DNA from: Strongyloides papillosus
Taxonomy: Eukaryota; Nematoda; Chromadorea; Rhabditida; Strongyloididae
NCBI GenBank assembly: GCA_005656395.1
Contig: SRSI01000049.1
Span: forward strand, 496,001-560,000
Reading direction: 5' to 3'
DNA length: 64,000 nucleotides
The position numbers were made by a program, and so were the translations under genes. Of this stretch, positions 30,766 through 42,946 are shown one piece after another; position 1 is the stretch's first letter; every line of letters begins with the position of its first letter. The notes below the pieces were generated by a model. It ran no database searches and was not told where the DNA came from. It saw only the letters and a list, made by a program, of their open reading frames with translations.

Positions 30766-32915
30766 TTAAAGTCTCTAAAATAAAAAATTATAAAATAAAG
30801 ATAGTAATGATTTGAATATTTTGCATGAAAAAAATCTTTGCAGATGTTATTTTTGTAAAATAAAAATTATATTGAAGATTTTTATATTCATATACGGTAA
30901 TGAAATCCTTTTTCTATTATTTATTCATAAAATATATTAAATAGCTATATAAAATGTATCTAATATAACCAGGAGGCAGAAAATTTGTTTTATTATCTAA
31001 AAATGACGGAAGAAAAATTTTTATTTAGTTTTTCTTTGTTTGAAGTACACAAAAAATCTAAAATCGTTGCCACGTGTTGTGAAGTTAATCCTAAACCAAC
31101 GGATATTACGTAAATCCTACAATGCGCTTTTTTACCAAAAATCACACCTTGATAAAATATCAAATTTTTGTATCATAGCGTGTAAAAAATTTTAGATAAT
31201 TATATAACAATATTTTAACAAAATAATTTTGCAACAACTCACTAGGCATAATTATTAAGCCATCTTTTTAAAAATAGTAAGTTGATTATTTTTATATTAC
31301 ATAGTTATACAATAAAATTTTTCTAGTATACTACATGATAAATCATATTTTATTATTATTTTTTAATAGTGTTATCTTATTAATTAAAATGTTTGTAATT
31401 AGGTTTTCCAAAATAATTGACAGACTAAGTAATATATGGTTATCTACCGTAATTATTTTAATATATTACACACATTATAAATTTTTTTGAAACTTAAAAA
31501 GTCGTAATTAACATAAATTTTTATCGTTATTTTTTTGATAGATATTGGAAATATTAATTACAAGATTAATTTTTTTTATAAAATAAGTTTAATAAGATAT
31601 TCAAATTGTATAATTTCATACTTGGAAAATATTTACATTACAGTCAGTTCCCAGTATCTGTAGTTTCGTTATCGGCGGTAATCTCTAAAAACAATCTACC
31701 ACAGATACAGAAGAGGGGGGAGGCAACTTTAGTTCCAATATGTTATTAATTTCATTAATCATTTATATAATTAATGCTTGTGTTTGTTTTATGCAAATTG
31801 CATAATTTTTTTATTAAACTACCTTTTACATCATTATTAAATTTGGCAAATTGTTACTTAGAATAAACTCGTTGATCAATATTGTTATGCATGGTGGTTG
31901 GTCGAAATGAAAGAAATAGGTTTTGTATGCAGGATAATAATTTTAAAATTCAGAAATGTTTCTCCTCCTATTAATGTGAAAAGCTGTTTTAAGTATTTTG
32001 ATATTTTAACTAGAAAAAAAAGAATCTTCTTGATTCTATTTTAATATTATAGATACCCTTGAGATTTACTTCTCTCAGCACTCTTAAGATGGTTTTTACT
32101 GTTGTCGAGATAATCCAATTGGCATATTTTATTCCATCAGTGATTCTCATGATATTTGTGGGTACTATATTACTATGTAAAATTCTAACAAAATCAAAAG
32201 CATTTCAAAATGAATTTTATCCCTTGGTTTGCTATCGGACTTTCAATGATATTTCATACCAGATTAGCATGATGGCTTTGCTGAAGTTACCATCGTGGTC
32301 AATTATGCCACAATTCTATCTTGACAATACTTATTTAGCACAAATATCTTATGTTTTCGTTGCTACAACATGCTGTGTACCGTTTGTACATACTTTTTTC
32401 TTATCAGGATTAAGATATATGGCCATTTACCATCCCGTAAAATACACAAGAATCTCATCACCAAGAACATCAATTATTCTTTGTAGTTTATTGCTCATTA
32501 TTAGTTTAAGTATTGGTCTCCCATCGTTAGCATACCCATCAAGATATGTTTATAATAATGTCACTGGAATCATTTCATCAACATATCTTGTTAAATCAGT
32601 TGCCTATTATCATTTTGCATATGTAACCTTTTTTTATTTACCAATAATTATAATATCAGCTATTTTTAACGTAGCAAATTTTATTGGTTTATCGAAAACT
32701 AATAAAAGAAATAAAAACAAAAGATCAGAGAATCTTTTTGTAATTTATAGTCTGTTTTCATTTTTTACAACATGCCTTATGGAGGCTTATATTTGTAGCA
32801 AACTTATTGGAAGTTTTTTGGAAAATCAAATGATTGTATCAATAGCCAATTATTCTTTACAATGGATTGGTGATTTAGGAACGTTTGGGGATTTTTATTT
32901 TTTAATCATTATCAA
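30766..32915. repeat. Segmental duplication, right copy (partner 10781-13135)
   Basis: Near-identical to the left copy apart from the 210-base absence near 31095 and scattered substitutions. Includes the 1.3-kb upstream region of gene 11, so both subtype A genes share a promoter unlike the hairpin/TATA type. Confidence 0.9.
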
Positions 32916-33108
32916 GTAAGTTATATAATTACGAATTTTTCAAGAATGAAATTTTATCTTTTATAGTTCTGAAGTCAAAACGGCAATTAAAGAAGTTGTT
33001 TATAAAGCATTTGGTATTAAAAATATTACTTGGATAATTAAAATAAAGGAAATAAAAATCTTGCAAGACAATAGGAATATTCGTAACAGAAATGCTACTA
33101 ATACATAA
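32089..33108 (+). CDS. 7TM chemoreceptor-like protein, subtype A, copy 11
   Basis: Exons 32089-32915 and 32967-33108 (51-bp intron, TTATAG acceptor); 322 aa. The frame is open from 32059, but the aligned ATG is at 32089. Exon 1 differs from copy 6 by few residues (AQISYVF, FVHTFF, LAYPSRY, YLVKSVAYYHF, DFYFLIIIK). Exon 2 is the most divergent of the array (NSEVKTAIKEVVYKAFGIKNITW...) and keeps the full tail length. Last receptor of the array. Confidence 0.82.
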
Positions 33109-33566
33109 TTTGATTCAAATAGAGAATATTTTTTAAAAATTAATATAAAACTTTCGTTAGTTCTTCATTTATTAAACTCCATCCACTCAAATAAAATAAA
33201 ACTATCATTTTCCATAATTTCTCAAGAACCTGACAACCCTAAATACGCCCTTAGACAAAACTATAAAAAATAAAAATTAATGTCTAATGTCTAAAATGAA
33301 GAATTATTCTCATATAATTTATTATCAAGCACAAAGAAAAATACAAAACATTAATTTTTTTTTATATTCTTGAAAAAATTACCAGCTATAATATATATGC
33401 ACCAATCTACCAGGTATATTAATTTAATTGGAATAAAAAAATAATGTTTATTATTGTATTAAGGAGGAAGTTCTTTTTACAAAAGTGGAAGGAGAGAGAT
33501 TTGAGGCAATTATTGTTTCAATTATTTCCTTGAGACTTGTAAGTTGTTTTGAATTAAGGTTTGATA
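33109..33566. other. Spacer after the receptor array
   Basis: AT-rich; no gene seen. Array-type spacer sequence is no longer recognisable. AATAAAA-type signals occur near 33196. Confidence 0.4.
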
Positions 33567-33725
33567 ATGAATTCTAATTTAATCTATGCAGCACAACTTA
33601 TTATTCTTTTTTTGTGTTCTTTTATGATTGCTGGAATTTGGATAATTATTTGTGTCAAGCTTTATAAGTTCATATATGATTTACTTGAAAATGATGGAGA
33701 AGATATGTCATTGAGGAGGTCCTAA
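33567..33725 (+). CDS. Possible 52-aa single-pass membrane peptide
   Basis: The ATG at 33567 opens 52 codons: a short N-terminus, one hydrophobic segment (about residues 5-32, ending IWIIICV), a K-L-Y-K flank and an acidic end (ENDGEDMS). The TAA is followed by AAAATAAAATA. It lies tail-to-tail with the acyltransferase, 223 bases away. Not recognised; the support is the open frame, the coherent membrane topology and the signal downstream. It could be chance in AT-rich DNA. Confidence 0.35.
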   Translation: MNSNLIYAAQLIILFLCSFMIAGIWIIICVKLYKFIYDLLENDGEDMSLRRS

Positions 33726-33948
33726 TCATCTCAAGAAAATAAAATATATTTTTATCAACTTTCCTCCTAAAGAAAACATGAAAATCACTATTATATCTCT
33801 TTTAAATAATTTCAAAAACAAGAACTACATTTCTAAATTAATTATTACCATTTATTACCATGTATTATTATATTAAAGAAAAAAAAATAAAATAATATAA
33901 ATTTATCTTCATTCTTGAACCATAAATATGTAGACATAATTTTTTTTA

Positions 33949-35362
33949 TTAATTTGACAACAAAATCATCTGATAACAATAGATAGAAAGTGGCTTGATA
34001 ATAAAATAGTAAGAAGCAAAAAAAATTGATAACCAAAAAGATTCAACAAAAATCATCCTACTCCATGGAAAGGATACAGGACGTGCTTTGGTATTTGGGA
34101 ATGTATCGTGTTTATAATAATAGTCTAATAATTTATCTTTTTCTTCATAACATTTGTATAAAAATTGTTGAAGGACATCTTCGTTACACATATCCTCTGT
34201 TATTTTGTGGATTTTGAAGTGAATACCAACTTTACTGTTACCGCGTGGCCATTCTTGGAGGAGGGCATCTCTTATGTCGGGGACGATTCCTTTTGGGTAT
34301 CCTAATGTACAATCAACAAGGTATTCTATGGGTTTTCTTGAGCTATCGTCTTTATCTACATTCTTTGGCCCTACAACATCAAGAATAGCTTTAGCAGCAC
34401 CCGTTCTTGGGTATGCACAATTTGTTAGTGGTTCTAGATTATTTTTAAGTGCAAATTTCGCTCCTGATTCTTTTATTAAATAAAAACGTGACCCTTCTGG
34501 GTACATAACTATATATCCAAGATCATTCTTCCAGTATATACTATTTAAATGGTCCCTAAAATCCCTTAATACTTTCTCTCTCTTTCCAGCACCACCATTG
34601 ATAAAGAAATTCCCATGTGCTGTCCACATGAAACCGAGTGGTGTCCATTTCCATATATTGAAAATAACCCAAATATACCTCCCAGCGAGAGTGTTTTTAT
34701 TGAAGAAAGATGTCATAAGAATAAAATGATCCAACAAACCAAGATGATTAGGCAGAAAAAGAACTCTCTCATCTTGAATCTTTGATAAATCATCACCATA
34801 CTCAATAACCTGAAGACCAGCAAATGCCCCAGCTCCAACCCAATGATCATTGACGAGGTGGCAAACTTTATGTTCAAGGTAATTAAACCATTTGTGACTA
34901 TAAAAATGTGGATGAAAAAAATTTAAAATATTTTTGTTAATAGGTTAAGGTTTAAAATTTTAAGATTATATATGTTATCGTGAGTGATAAAAATGTAATC
35001 TATTGGTGATGGAATACCACTCATCTATGGTGTTAGAATGATATTAAATTGAACTATCACTTTACGATCACCTGATAAATAAATCAAACTATATTTATTT
35101 TAGACTTTGATCTGTTGTTAATGAAAAAAACTCACTTTATCCATCGAATGGGTTCGAGGAAGATGTACCTTATAAGGACCACACAAATAGGGACAATAAG
35201 AGCTGTCATAGTAAGCCACATAATAGCAATAGAGACATTAATGAAATTAGAAAAATTGGATAATGGAACATATTCTTCATCACTTCCCAAGGTATCATCG
35301 GTGATGATTTCATTTGTTTTAGTGGTACCATTATTGCCATTACCACTGCTTCCTTGTAACAT
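33949..35362 (-). CDS. LPGAT1-family lysophospholipid acyltransferase
   Basis: Exon 1 is 35362-35136 and exon 2 is 34897-33949, with a 238-bp phase-2 intron (GTGAGT...TTATAG); 391 aa, near the 370 aa of human LPGAT1. Start at 35362 (MLQGSSG), after TTTTTTTAG. One N-terminal membrane segment (about residues 46-70) ends LEPIRWI, as in the family. The acyltransferase block I is NHLGLLD (126-132) with the catalytic His127 and Asp132. Block III is YPEGSRF (about 209-214). FALKNNLEPLTNCAYPRTGAAKAIL matches the LPGAT1/ACL signature, and a hydrophobic C-terminus follows (about 361-390). The family transfers acyl groups from CoA to lysophospholipids (lysophosphatidylglycerol or lysophosphatidylinositol/ethanolamine) at the ER. 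The exact substrate cannot be read from sequence. Confidence 0.88.
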
Positions 35363-38300
35363 TGTTGATCCTCCCTCAGTGGTTTCTTTTCTAAAAAAAT
35401 TGATAGTAAAAAATGAATTATGATAATAAAGCAAAAAGTTAAATAAATAAAAAACAAATAATGAGTCATAAAAAAATTACTTTGAATTCAATATTATAGT
35501 AGAGGCTCCGTCATGTTGGTGATGATCATCAATGGTCTTGGTAATCATTTATATATCACACGAAAAAATAACTTTTCTTCTTTGTAGTGTGTAGTAGTAA
35601 AAAGTTTTAAATAATTCCTTTATTAGAAATATTAATTTTTCCTGGTATAAAATATTTATACGTGTGTATATGGAGCAAATAACAGTTATAAAATTTATCT
35701 ATTATCTCTCTTTTAGATTTAATGAAAAAAAGGAATATTTGATAGATTTTTATATTGATAATAATTATAGTGAGAGATGTATTTGTACTGAAAAAGTTTA
35801 TTTATTTAAATGGTTTATTTTTTGGGTATGTAGTATAAAAAAGTATGATAATGAGTGTTAACGTAGTAGAACATATAAATAGGAGCAAGTGGTTTAAATT
35901 ATAACAATTGTAATATTAAATACATATATTTTAGGGGGTTGTAGAGGAGTAATAAAATGTTTCAACATTATTATTTACCTCTTAATACATATTTTATATA
36001 GAGGTATTTTGAATTGTAAAAAAATAATATATCTACATATACATTTGATGATAAGAATAAAGTGTCATTTAAATGTGATATAAGATTAATATAATAATGA
36101 TAAAAGTAAGACAGAAGAGAGAGAGAAATAAAGCAAATGCAAGAATAATGATATGTTTTTTTTTCATGGAAAATGATATTAAAAGAAATATAGAAGAAAA
36201 ATTGTAACCTTTAAAAGGTAGCATTATAAAGTATTAAAAAGATTTGGCACTTTGTGCTAAAGTGCATCTGATTATCTAAAACGTTTATATGATGGATGGA
36301 AGAAATTGTAAGTAGAAAATTGGTATGTCAATGAAAAATGATGAGAAATGAATGTGCTTTGTGATGGTAAAATTTTTATCTTAAAAAAGATTATTGACAT
36401 ATATTAAAATATCTAAATATATATTATTAAAATTCTTATATTATGTCGAAAAGGACGGTTATAAAATTTTCCGACAGAAATGTTTAAAAAACGAATAATA
36501 AAGGAAATATTCAAGGTATTTTGATATTTAAAAATAAATAAATCAGAAAGTGTGAACAATAAAAAGGGAACATTCAAATATGATAAATCACCGATTCTTA
36601 TTTAAAGTAAAATATTTATTTTAAAAAATATTGGAGATCTAATAACGGATGAGGAGTGAATTATAATAAAATATACATCAAAAGATGCATATATACATAT
36701 ATTTAATATTAGCAGCAAATAGCTATATATATTAATAAAAAAAAGGAGTGTAGATAATTTGTGCAAATAGATAGTTGCTTAATTTTTAACAAAAAGTAAA
36801 CACCCTAACAAAAAGATAAGATTAAATACTACTTGTAACTATTTCTTTTTTTTATACTTTTTTTTCTCAATACCTCTTTCCGTTTTTGAATGGAGAGGAA
36901 AAAATGAGACATATTGTAAGAAGTATTTATAGTTTGTATAAACTCTATATATGGAATATTCTTTTTGGTTTATTATTGAAAATATTAAATATATTTCCAG
37001 AAAGTTAATATATATATGTTACTTAAACTTTTATTTGTTAGAACTTATTATTAAAATGAATCTCATTAACTAAATGGTTTGGTCTCACTTTGAATTTTAA
37101 TGTTAATAAATTAATAGTAAAAGTTATTCAGATGCAATACTTTCATAAGTAAATAAAATATATATATTCTCCTTATATATACATTTATCTAAATATGTAT
37201 ACAAATAAATGTATCAATACAATTTTACATTCTCAAGCATGGTATTAAATTAAAATATATGAATAGATTTAATATTAAAAGTTATATACTCAAGTTATAG
37301 GACAAAAAAAATATATAACCATTAGAAACCCATTTTTTAATGGATATCGTGACAAAATAATATTTTAATATATTTCTATATAGATGGAAAATATGAATCT
37401 ATTATTATTTTGCTACTTTCTATTAATAACTACTATTTAAATTTTGACTGTTTTATAATAACTCTTGATACCGACCAAGACAAGAGAGTGTTCTTAGAAT
37501 AAAAGTGAAAGAGAGAAAAAGTGATAATGGAAATTGTGTAGTGGAGATTATGATGATTTGATTTGTTAATTACATTTTAAAACGTTTAACGACAAGGAAA
37601 TTAAAATAAAAATAAATGAAATGCTTTAAATATAGTTAACCATTGTATTTATGATGAGAAGTAGTGAATAAATAATTTAAGTTAAAAGCAAAAGTGTTTG
37701 ATAGGCCAATTTAGAAACAAACATTTTTATATACATTTAAAATAAGAGTTCAACATTCATTTTATTTAGTCATTCTCATCATCATTCTAAAAACATATAA
37801 TACTATCCTTAACGACCTTTTTATCACCCCTTCCCCCCATTTTTTCCACAGCATATGTTTTTAGTTAAAAAATAGGCAAAAAAAGAAGATGAAGAAGGAG
37901 TAAAGATGGTTGGATGAAAATTATAAGTCAAATTGATAACTTTTAAATATAGTTTATAATGAATATTATCAAATAAAAATACCACATTATAATAAATCAT
38001 AACAAACAACTAATAATTGCTTTTTGTTATATTATATGAGCATAATAAAAAAGAAATCTTTAAAAAATAATTGTTTTCGTTTTAATTCCTCTAATTATTT
38101 TTGATGTTAACTGTATAAAAATATTATAAAAAACAATTTTTAATTAATAATAAATTATTTTTATTTTAACAATTATATTCCCTTCCTTGAAATGAAAAAA
38201 AAGAAAAGGAAAATGCCAAAAAATAAGATATAAATATTGTTCAAAATATTTTTTTATAAAATTACATCTAAATAAATATTTATCTACACTAAGTTTCTCG

Positions 38301-38671
38301 TTTTTTATGATAAAAAAAAGACCAAATCAAACAGATAGTATAAATAGATACAAATGAGGATTAATCTATATACTACTTCATTTATGAATGTTTATAATAT
38401 CCTCCAAAAACATTTTTTTTAGTTATAATCATATAAAAAATGGAATTAAGCTTCTTTTTTATTTGATTATTTGTATATACATGTATTTTTTTATGTGCAT
38501 TAGTGATATAAAAATAATAATAATACCTTGAGTAAATATGGTGAGGAAAAAGTTAATGTTTAGACGGAGGAAGGTAGTTATTTTGTTGGGTTGTTGAGTT
38601 TTAATGAGTTAAATAATATTTTTTATTTTTTAGTGCATATCAGATGAAGTTGAGGGTAAATGAGGGATACC
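35363..38671. other. 3.3-kb stretch without a recognised gene
   Basis: Extremely AT-rich. Only short chance frames are present (for example 35664-35861 and 37824-38009). The first part should include the promoter of the acyltransferase. No transposon ends, tRNA or multi-exon gene could be recognised. Confidence 0.5.
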
Positions 38672-39539
38672 TCAAACTTTTATGCAATTAACTTCGTTTA
38701 TAGGCCTTGAGAATCCAGCGGCTGATTGGTATACCCATTGATTGTTTATTGTATCGCACTCGAGAACTGCCACAACTGTTGGTAGGAAATTACCATCCGG
38801 TCCTCCCTGATCAACGTTAAACTAAAATGAACAAAAGTTTAAGTATTTTTTAGCCTATTTTTTTAAATATATTACCTGCATAAAAATTGTTGAGCCAACC
38901 TCGTTTGATGCATCACAAGTTACTTCTATTTTGTATATTCCGTTATCATAGATACCAGAACTCCTTGTCGGTGTTGCTGTATTTTGATCAACTGCAGCAG
39001 TAATTGTTAAGAGAGCTGTTGAGCAAGGCGGTGGTGGTGCTAGAATGTTTAATGATGGTTAAAAAATATAATAATATCTTTATAAATTTTTTTTATCATT
39101 TTAAACATTATTATTTTAAAACATACTTGTTGTTGTGGTTGTAGTTGTGGTGGTTGTTGTAGTGGTGATTGAGGTTGTTGTTTGGTCATTTGTTGTGGTT
39201 GTCGTTATGGCACCTGTTGTAGATGGATATATTGTACTTGTAGTTACAAGATTATAGGCTGTAATAAATAAAAATTAATGTTAAATATAATTTTGTTTAT
39301 TATAGTTAAGAAATATTGTTTGATAATGGTGTAATTTAATAAAAAAAATGGATAATACAATGATTACTTGTTGTGGTGTCTAAGAAAAGAGTTGTTGTTT
39401 CGGGATCCACATTTGGTAGAATAGTCGTTGTGCTCCCAGTAATAACAACATTTCCATTTCCATTGTTAATGAAGCAAGAATGTCCCTTATTAATCATAAT
39501 ATAAAACAGCAATAGTTGAAGAATCAAAAAAATAATCAT
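38672..39539 (-). CDS. Secreted Thr-rich protein with C-terminal Cys domain (DUF281/C6-like)
   Basis: Four exons: 39539-39368, 39258-39127, 39039-38876 and 38821-38672 (introns 109, 87 and 54 bp, all GT-AG); 205 aa. Residues 1-19 form a signal peptide (MIIFLILQLLLFYIM). Exon 2 is almost entirely Thr with some Ile, Ser and Asn, a probable O-glycosylated mucin-like linker. Exons 3-4 form a small domain opening PPPPCSTALLTITA, with Cys also in VTCDAS, VLECDT and VNCIKV, and a W-V-Y near the end. This resembles the nematode secreted DUF281 or C6 families, but the assignment is by eye. Probably secreted or surface-coat. A possible substrate class for the galactosyltransferase at 62879, though no link is shown. 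Confidence 0.72.
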
Positions 39540-40057
39540 AGTGAAATCATTTATTTTACATAATAAAACTTTTGAATGAAAGATTTACGATATTTATACC
39601 TTTTTCAACCAGGATGTAACTTTTTACCTAAAATATTTGTTGACCTTAATTTTTAATTAGTAATTTTACATTCCCTTTCCTCTAAAACAGAGTGAATATT
39701 GTATTTTAATACTTGAAACAATTTAATATTTTGATAAATGATGATTGTTTAAATATTAAAGATAATATTTTACAATATGAAGTAGCGGAAAGATTGATTA
39801 TAAATAATGTTTCTGGTTTTATTTTGTTTTATAAAAATTTTTTGTGTCTAAAATTGTTCATCATTATCTTTTCAATTGGAGGTGTATTTGTTCTAAAATG
39901 TATTGATAAAGTCAAAGTGAAATTATGAAATAGTTTAAAGTCATCCAAAGTGTCAGATATGTTTTGTTTTCTTCAGGAGAAACATTCGAGCTTCAAATAT
40001 AAACCTTTCTAATTATCATTTAATTGCATTATAAATTTTATCGGATTATACTAAACT
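39540..40057 (+). promoter_or_regulatory. Divergent spacer with promoter block of F-box-like gene F1
   Basis: From about 39901 the sequence matches a block repeated before every F-box-like gene: ATTGATAAAG, then a CAAAG/ACGT-type stretch, GAAACATT, CTTCAAATATAAA (possible TATA), TCATTTAATTGCATT, then the ATG about 25 bases on. The 71-codon frame at 39713 lacks an ATG start and looks accidental. Confidence 0.5.
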
Positions 40058-41701
40058 ATGGATACTAAGAAAATTTCTTTCATAAATATCATGGAAGTTG
40101 GTTTGGTTAGAAAGAAGATTCTTGGGTACCTTCCAAATTTCAAGGACATCTATTGTATTGCTTCAACATGTTGGGAATTAAATCAATTTATTACAAATGA
40201 AAAGATTACTAGAAATATACTTTATGATTATTGTCAGTTCAATATAAAACTTGTGAAGATTAATGATAAAAGAGAATTTATAAATGTTCAAGAAGATTCT
40301 AAATTTGAAGGTTATGTATTTGAAAATTTAGATGTTCTTTTTGCCTTTAAAACAAAGGAGAGTGAGCAATATAGGAGAAAAAGATTTATTTGTAATGATA
40401 CTGTTGAAATTGCATTCTTGACTGAAGAGAGAGAAGATTTCAGACAGAAATATGTACCATTTATTAAGAAACTAGCTCAGAAATACAAGATAAATTTTGA
40501 GGAAAGAAAGGATTTAACAATTCTTAAGCTACATGACAAAAATTATAATAATAGTTCTATTCGTCTCCTACATGTCTTGCCATACCTATATCATGAAAAC
40601 ATAAACACTATCATAATTCCGATAAATTACTTTTCAACTTTTATTAACAAATACAATGGATTGTTAAACAATTTATTTAATGGTTTTCCGAAACTTTACA
40701 AACTTGAATTTCATATATCGTTTTGTTACATAAAAATTAGAAACTTGATCTTTAATAAGGATGCTATAGGTGAGATATTGAGACAATTATCAAAGAAAAA
40801 TAACGCCACAGTACATTTTAAGTATTTTGATGATTTTGATGATATTTCTCTTGTAATAAAATGCTTTCTGCTATTCCTTGAATTTGCCATGAAATATGGA
40901 ATCAAAATAACAATTGATGATGAAACTTTACGCGTGTTGAAATTCCATAATATTCCTAACATTTTGAAGCGCTATAACTATTCAATAGAGCAACATGTAA
41001 CAACTTGCATGGATGTTATTGGTTCTTTACATTCTGATTTACATAATTGTTTTAAAAAAATGAGATATTATGAAAATTTGGAAAAAGTTTGTTTGATATT
41101 TAACTATAGTTTGTATGATTGTTCGTTGGAAGAGAATTTTAAAGCGTTTAGATACATACAATCCTTGAATAATCTTAAGAAAGTTGTAGGACTTGAGTTG
41201 ACCTTCGTAAAACATAATACTGGAATTAGTGAAGATGAAATTAAAATTTTCCATAAAAATTTTAAGTATCTTATTCGATTATTACCAAGTTCGGTTAAAA
41301 GACTATACTTATATGGCATTCCAAAGTTAACTTATGACATCACAAAAACTATTGAAAGATATATGCCAAATATTGAAGTCTTGTCTCTGTATAATATATC
41401 ATTTGAAGAAAGTGATTGCCTTAGTGTTTTTAAAAAATTACAGGCTGTCGCCATTCGTAGCGATATACCAGTAAAAATTCCAGATAGTGTAAAGTTATTT
41501 GCTGTTTATACCAGAGAATCAGCTGAAAAAGATATAAATCAAAAACTTACTAATGAATACTCAAAAAAGTTTTCAAAGAGGTTGATTGTAAGAAACGTTA
41601 AAAATATATTTTTTAATGACATCAATGATTTTAGACTTTATAGACATTTAATTCAAATAGAAAGTATTCTTAAACATAAAAATTACTTTAAATTAACATA
41701 A
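40058..41701 (+). CDS. F-box/LRR-like protein F1
   Basis: Single exon, 547 aa. Residues about 10-45 (EVGLVRKKILGYLPNFKDIYCIASTCWELNQFI) have the spacing of an F-box: basic/hydrophobic helix, Leu-Pro, Asp-Ile, then Cys-Trp. The middle (about 150-390) has no recognised motif. Residues about 405-480 form loose leucine-rich repeats (SSVKRLYLYGIPKL, NIEVLSLYNISF, LQAVAIRSDIPVKIP). The last 40 residues carry a conserved FFNDINDF. F-box proteins normally tether substrates to SCF ubiquitin ligases through SKP1; this role is inferred. The start is shared by all copies (MDxxxxSFINIME). Confidence 0.78.
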   Translation: MDTKKISFINIMEVGLVRKKILGYLPNFKDIYCIASTCWELNQFITNEKITRNILYDYCQFNIKLVKINDKREFINVQEDSKFEGYVFENLDVLFAFKTKESEQYRRKRFICNDTVEIAFLTEEREDFRQKYVPFIKKLAQKYKINFEERKDLTILKLHDKNYNNSSIRLLHVLPYLYHENINTIIIPINYFSTFINKYNGLLNNLFNGFPKLYKLEFHISFCYIKIRNLIFNKDAIGEILRQLSKKNNATVHFKYFDDFDDISLVIKCFLLFLEFAMKYGIKITIDDETLRVLKFHNIPNILKRYNYSIEQHVTTCMDVIGSLHSDLHNCFKKMRYYENLEKVCLIFNYSLYDCSLEENFKAFRYIQSLNNLKKVVGLELTFVKHNTGISEDEIKIFHKNFKYLIRLLPSSVKRLYLYGIPKLTYDITKTIERYMPNIEVLSLYNISFEESDCLSVFKKLQAVAIRSDIPVKIPDSVKLFAVYTRESAEKDINQKLTNEYSKKFSKRLIVRNVKNIFFNDINDFRLYRHLIQIESILKHKNYFKLT

Positions 41702-42946
41702 AATTTGAATGTAACATGATATTATTGTCAATTTCCGAATTTTAAGTATTATATAAACATTTATTTTTTTTGATAGATTGATGTTCTTATAAACATTACA
41801 AATTTCGAATGAATTAAATAAATTTCTCTCTTGTAATGTAATGTAGTTGTAATATTTTGATTTATAAAAATTATTTTTAAAAATTTTATTGTGATATCTA
41901 AGATAAATAAGATAAGAAAAATAGATTTTTCTTCATAATAACTCATTAAAAAAGTAATTGACCTTTGTGAAACAATCGTCAAAATATGTCGTTTTACCTA
42001 ACATTGTGGAGACAATCCCTTTTAAAAAATTCTGATCAAAATACTCTTTTACTCTACTATTTTTAAACATAGTTTGTTCAAGATAATAACCTTATATTTA
42101 AAATGATAAAAAAATAGTTAACAAAGTAAAGGCATGACAAACATCTGATTATCCATAAGAATGATGAAAAAGATTTAAAATTCTTCTTATACGTTTTAAG
42201 GAAACGATACATGATTATATTATTATATTACCTATTTCTGTAAAAAAGATCCTTACTTCAGTTAAAAATAAAATATTAAATTGTAGCCCCTAAACAAGAG
42301 TTTAAAAAAATTATACTCACGACTTATGATAGGTTAGCTCATTCAGATATACGATAAATTTAATTATCCACCCAAAAAAAGATTATAATTAAAACTAATA
42401 AAAACGAATCGTTATTTCTCAAAACCTAAAATAACAACACTACAATTCCTCACACTTTATATACTACATTTAAATTTTCCTTAAGATCATGATAAAAAAA
42501 ACAGTATGATCTTCAAACAAAAAAGTTTAAAATTTTATTGTATCTTACTTAAAGTTGTTTATCATTCTCTTTTCAATTGAGAGTTTATTTATGTTATAAC
42601 GCATTGATAAAGTGATGCTTAAATTTCGTAATAATTTAGCATTCTTCAAAACGTCATACGTGTTTGTATTGTCGATAAGAAACATTCAAGCTTCAATAAT
42701 AATGTTTTTTAATTCTCATTTGTTGACATTCTAAATTTTTTTGAGTAAAGATGTTACCGTTGCGAAATTTATGAAAAATTCTAGAAAGCAGCTTTTTGTT
42801 ATGTAGAAGTTGGATAAAATAAGATCTATATTACATGCATGTTGCGTTTTATTTGTAAATTTACAAATTGATTAATAATAATTTGTTTATTGTAAAGGTT
42901 TCCATTGTATGATAATCGAATAATTACTATTGTATTATACTTAACT
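41702..42946. other. Spacer F1-F2 with promoter block and 153-bp leader block
   Basis: Homologous to the other array spacers. Downstream motifs such as GATTATCCATAAxAATGAT recur in each unit. The promoter block is at about 42600-42735. The 153-bp leader block at 42745-42897 is shared only with F5 and F7. No gene was seen. Confidence 0.5.
42745..42897 (+). repeat. 153-bp leader block before F2
   Basis: Starts and ends with GTAAAG and has GT...AG ends, but lacks a normal nematode TTTCAG acceptor. It contains the palindrome TTTGTAAATTTACAAA and TACATGCATGT. Present before F2, F5 and F7; absent before F1, F3, F4, F6 and F8. Either an old insertion or a 5' UTR intron. Confidence 0.55.

Noticed and set aside
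36247..36265. Perfect small hairpin GCACTTT-GTGCT-AAAGTGC, resembling a microRNA seed
   Set aside because: Stem is only 7 bp with no extended pairing on either side, far too short for a microRNA precursor.
39713..39928. 71-codon frame before F1
   Set aside because: No ATG start, overlaps the promoter-like block shared by all F-box-like genes, no family match.
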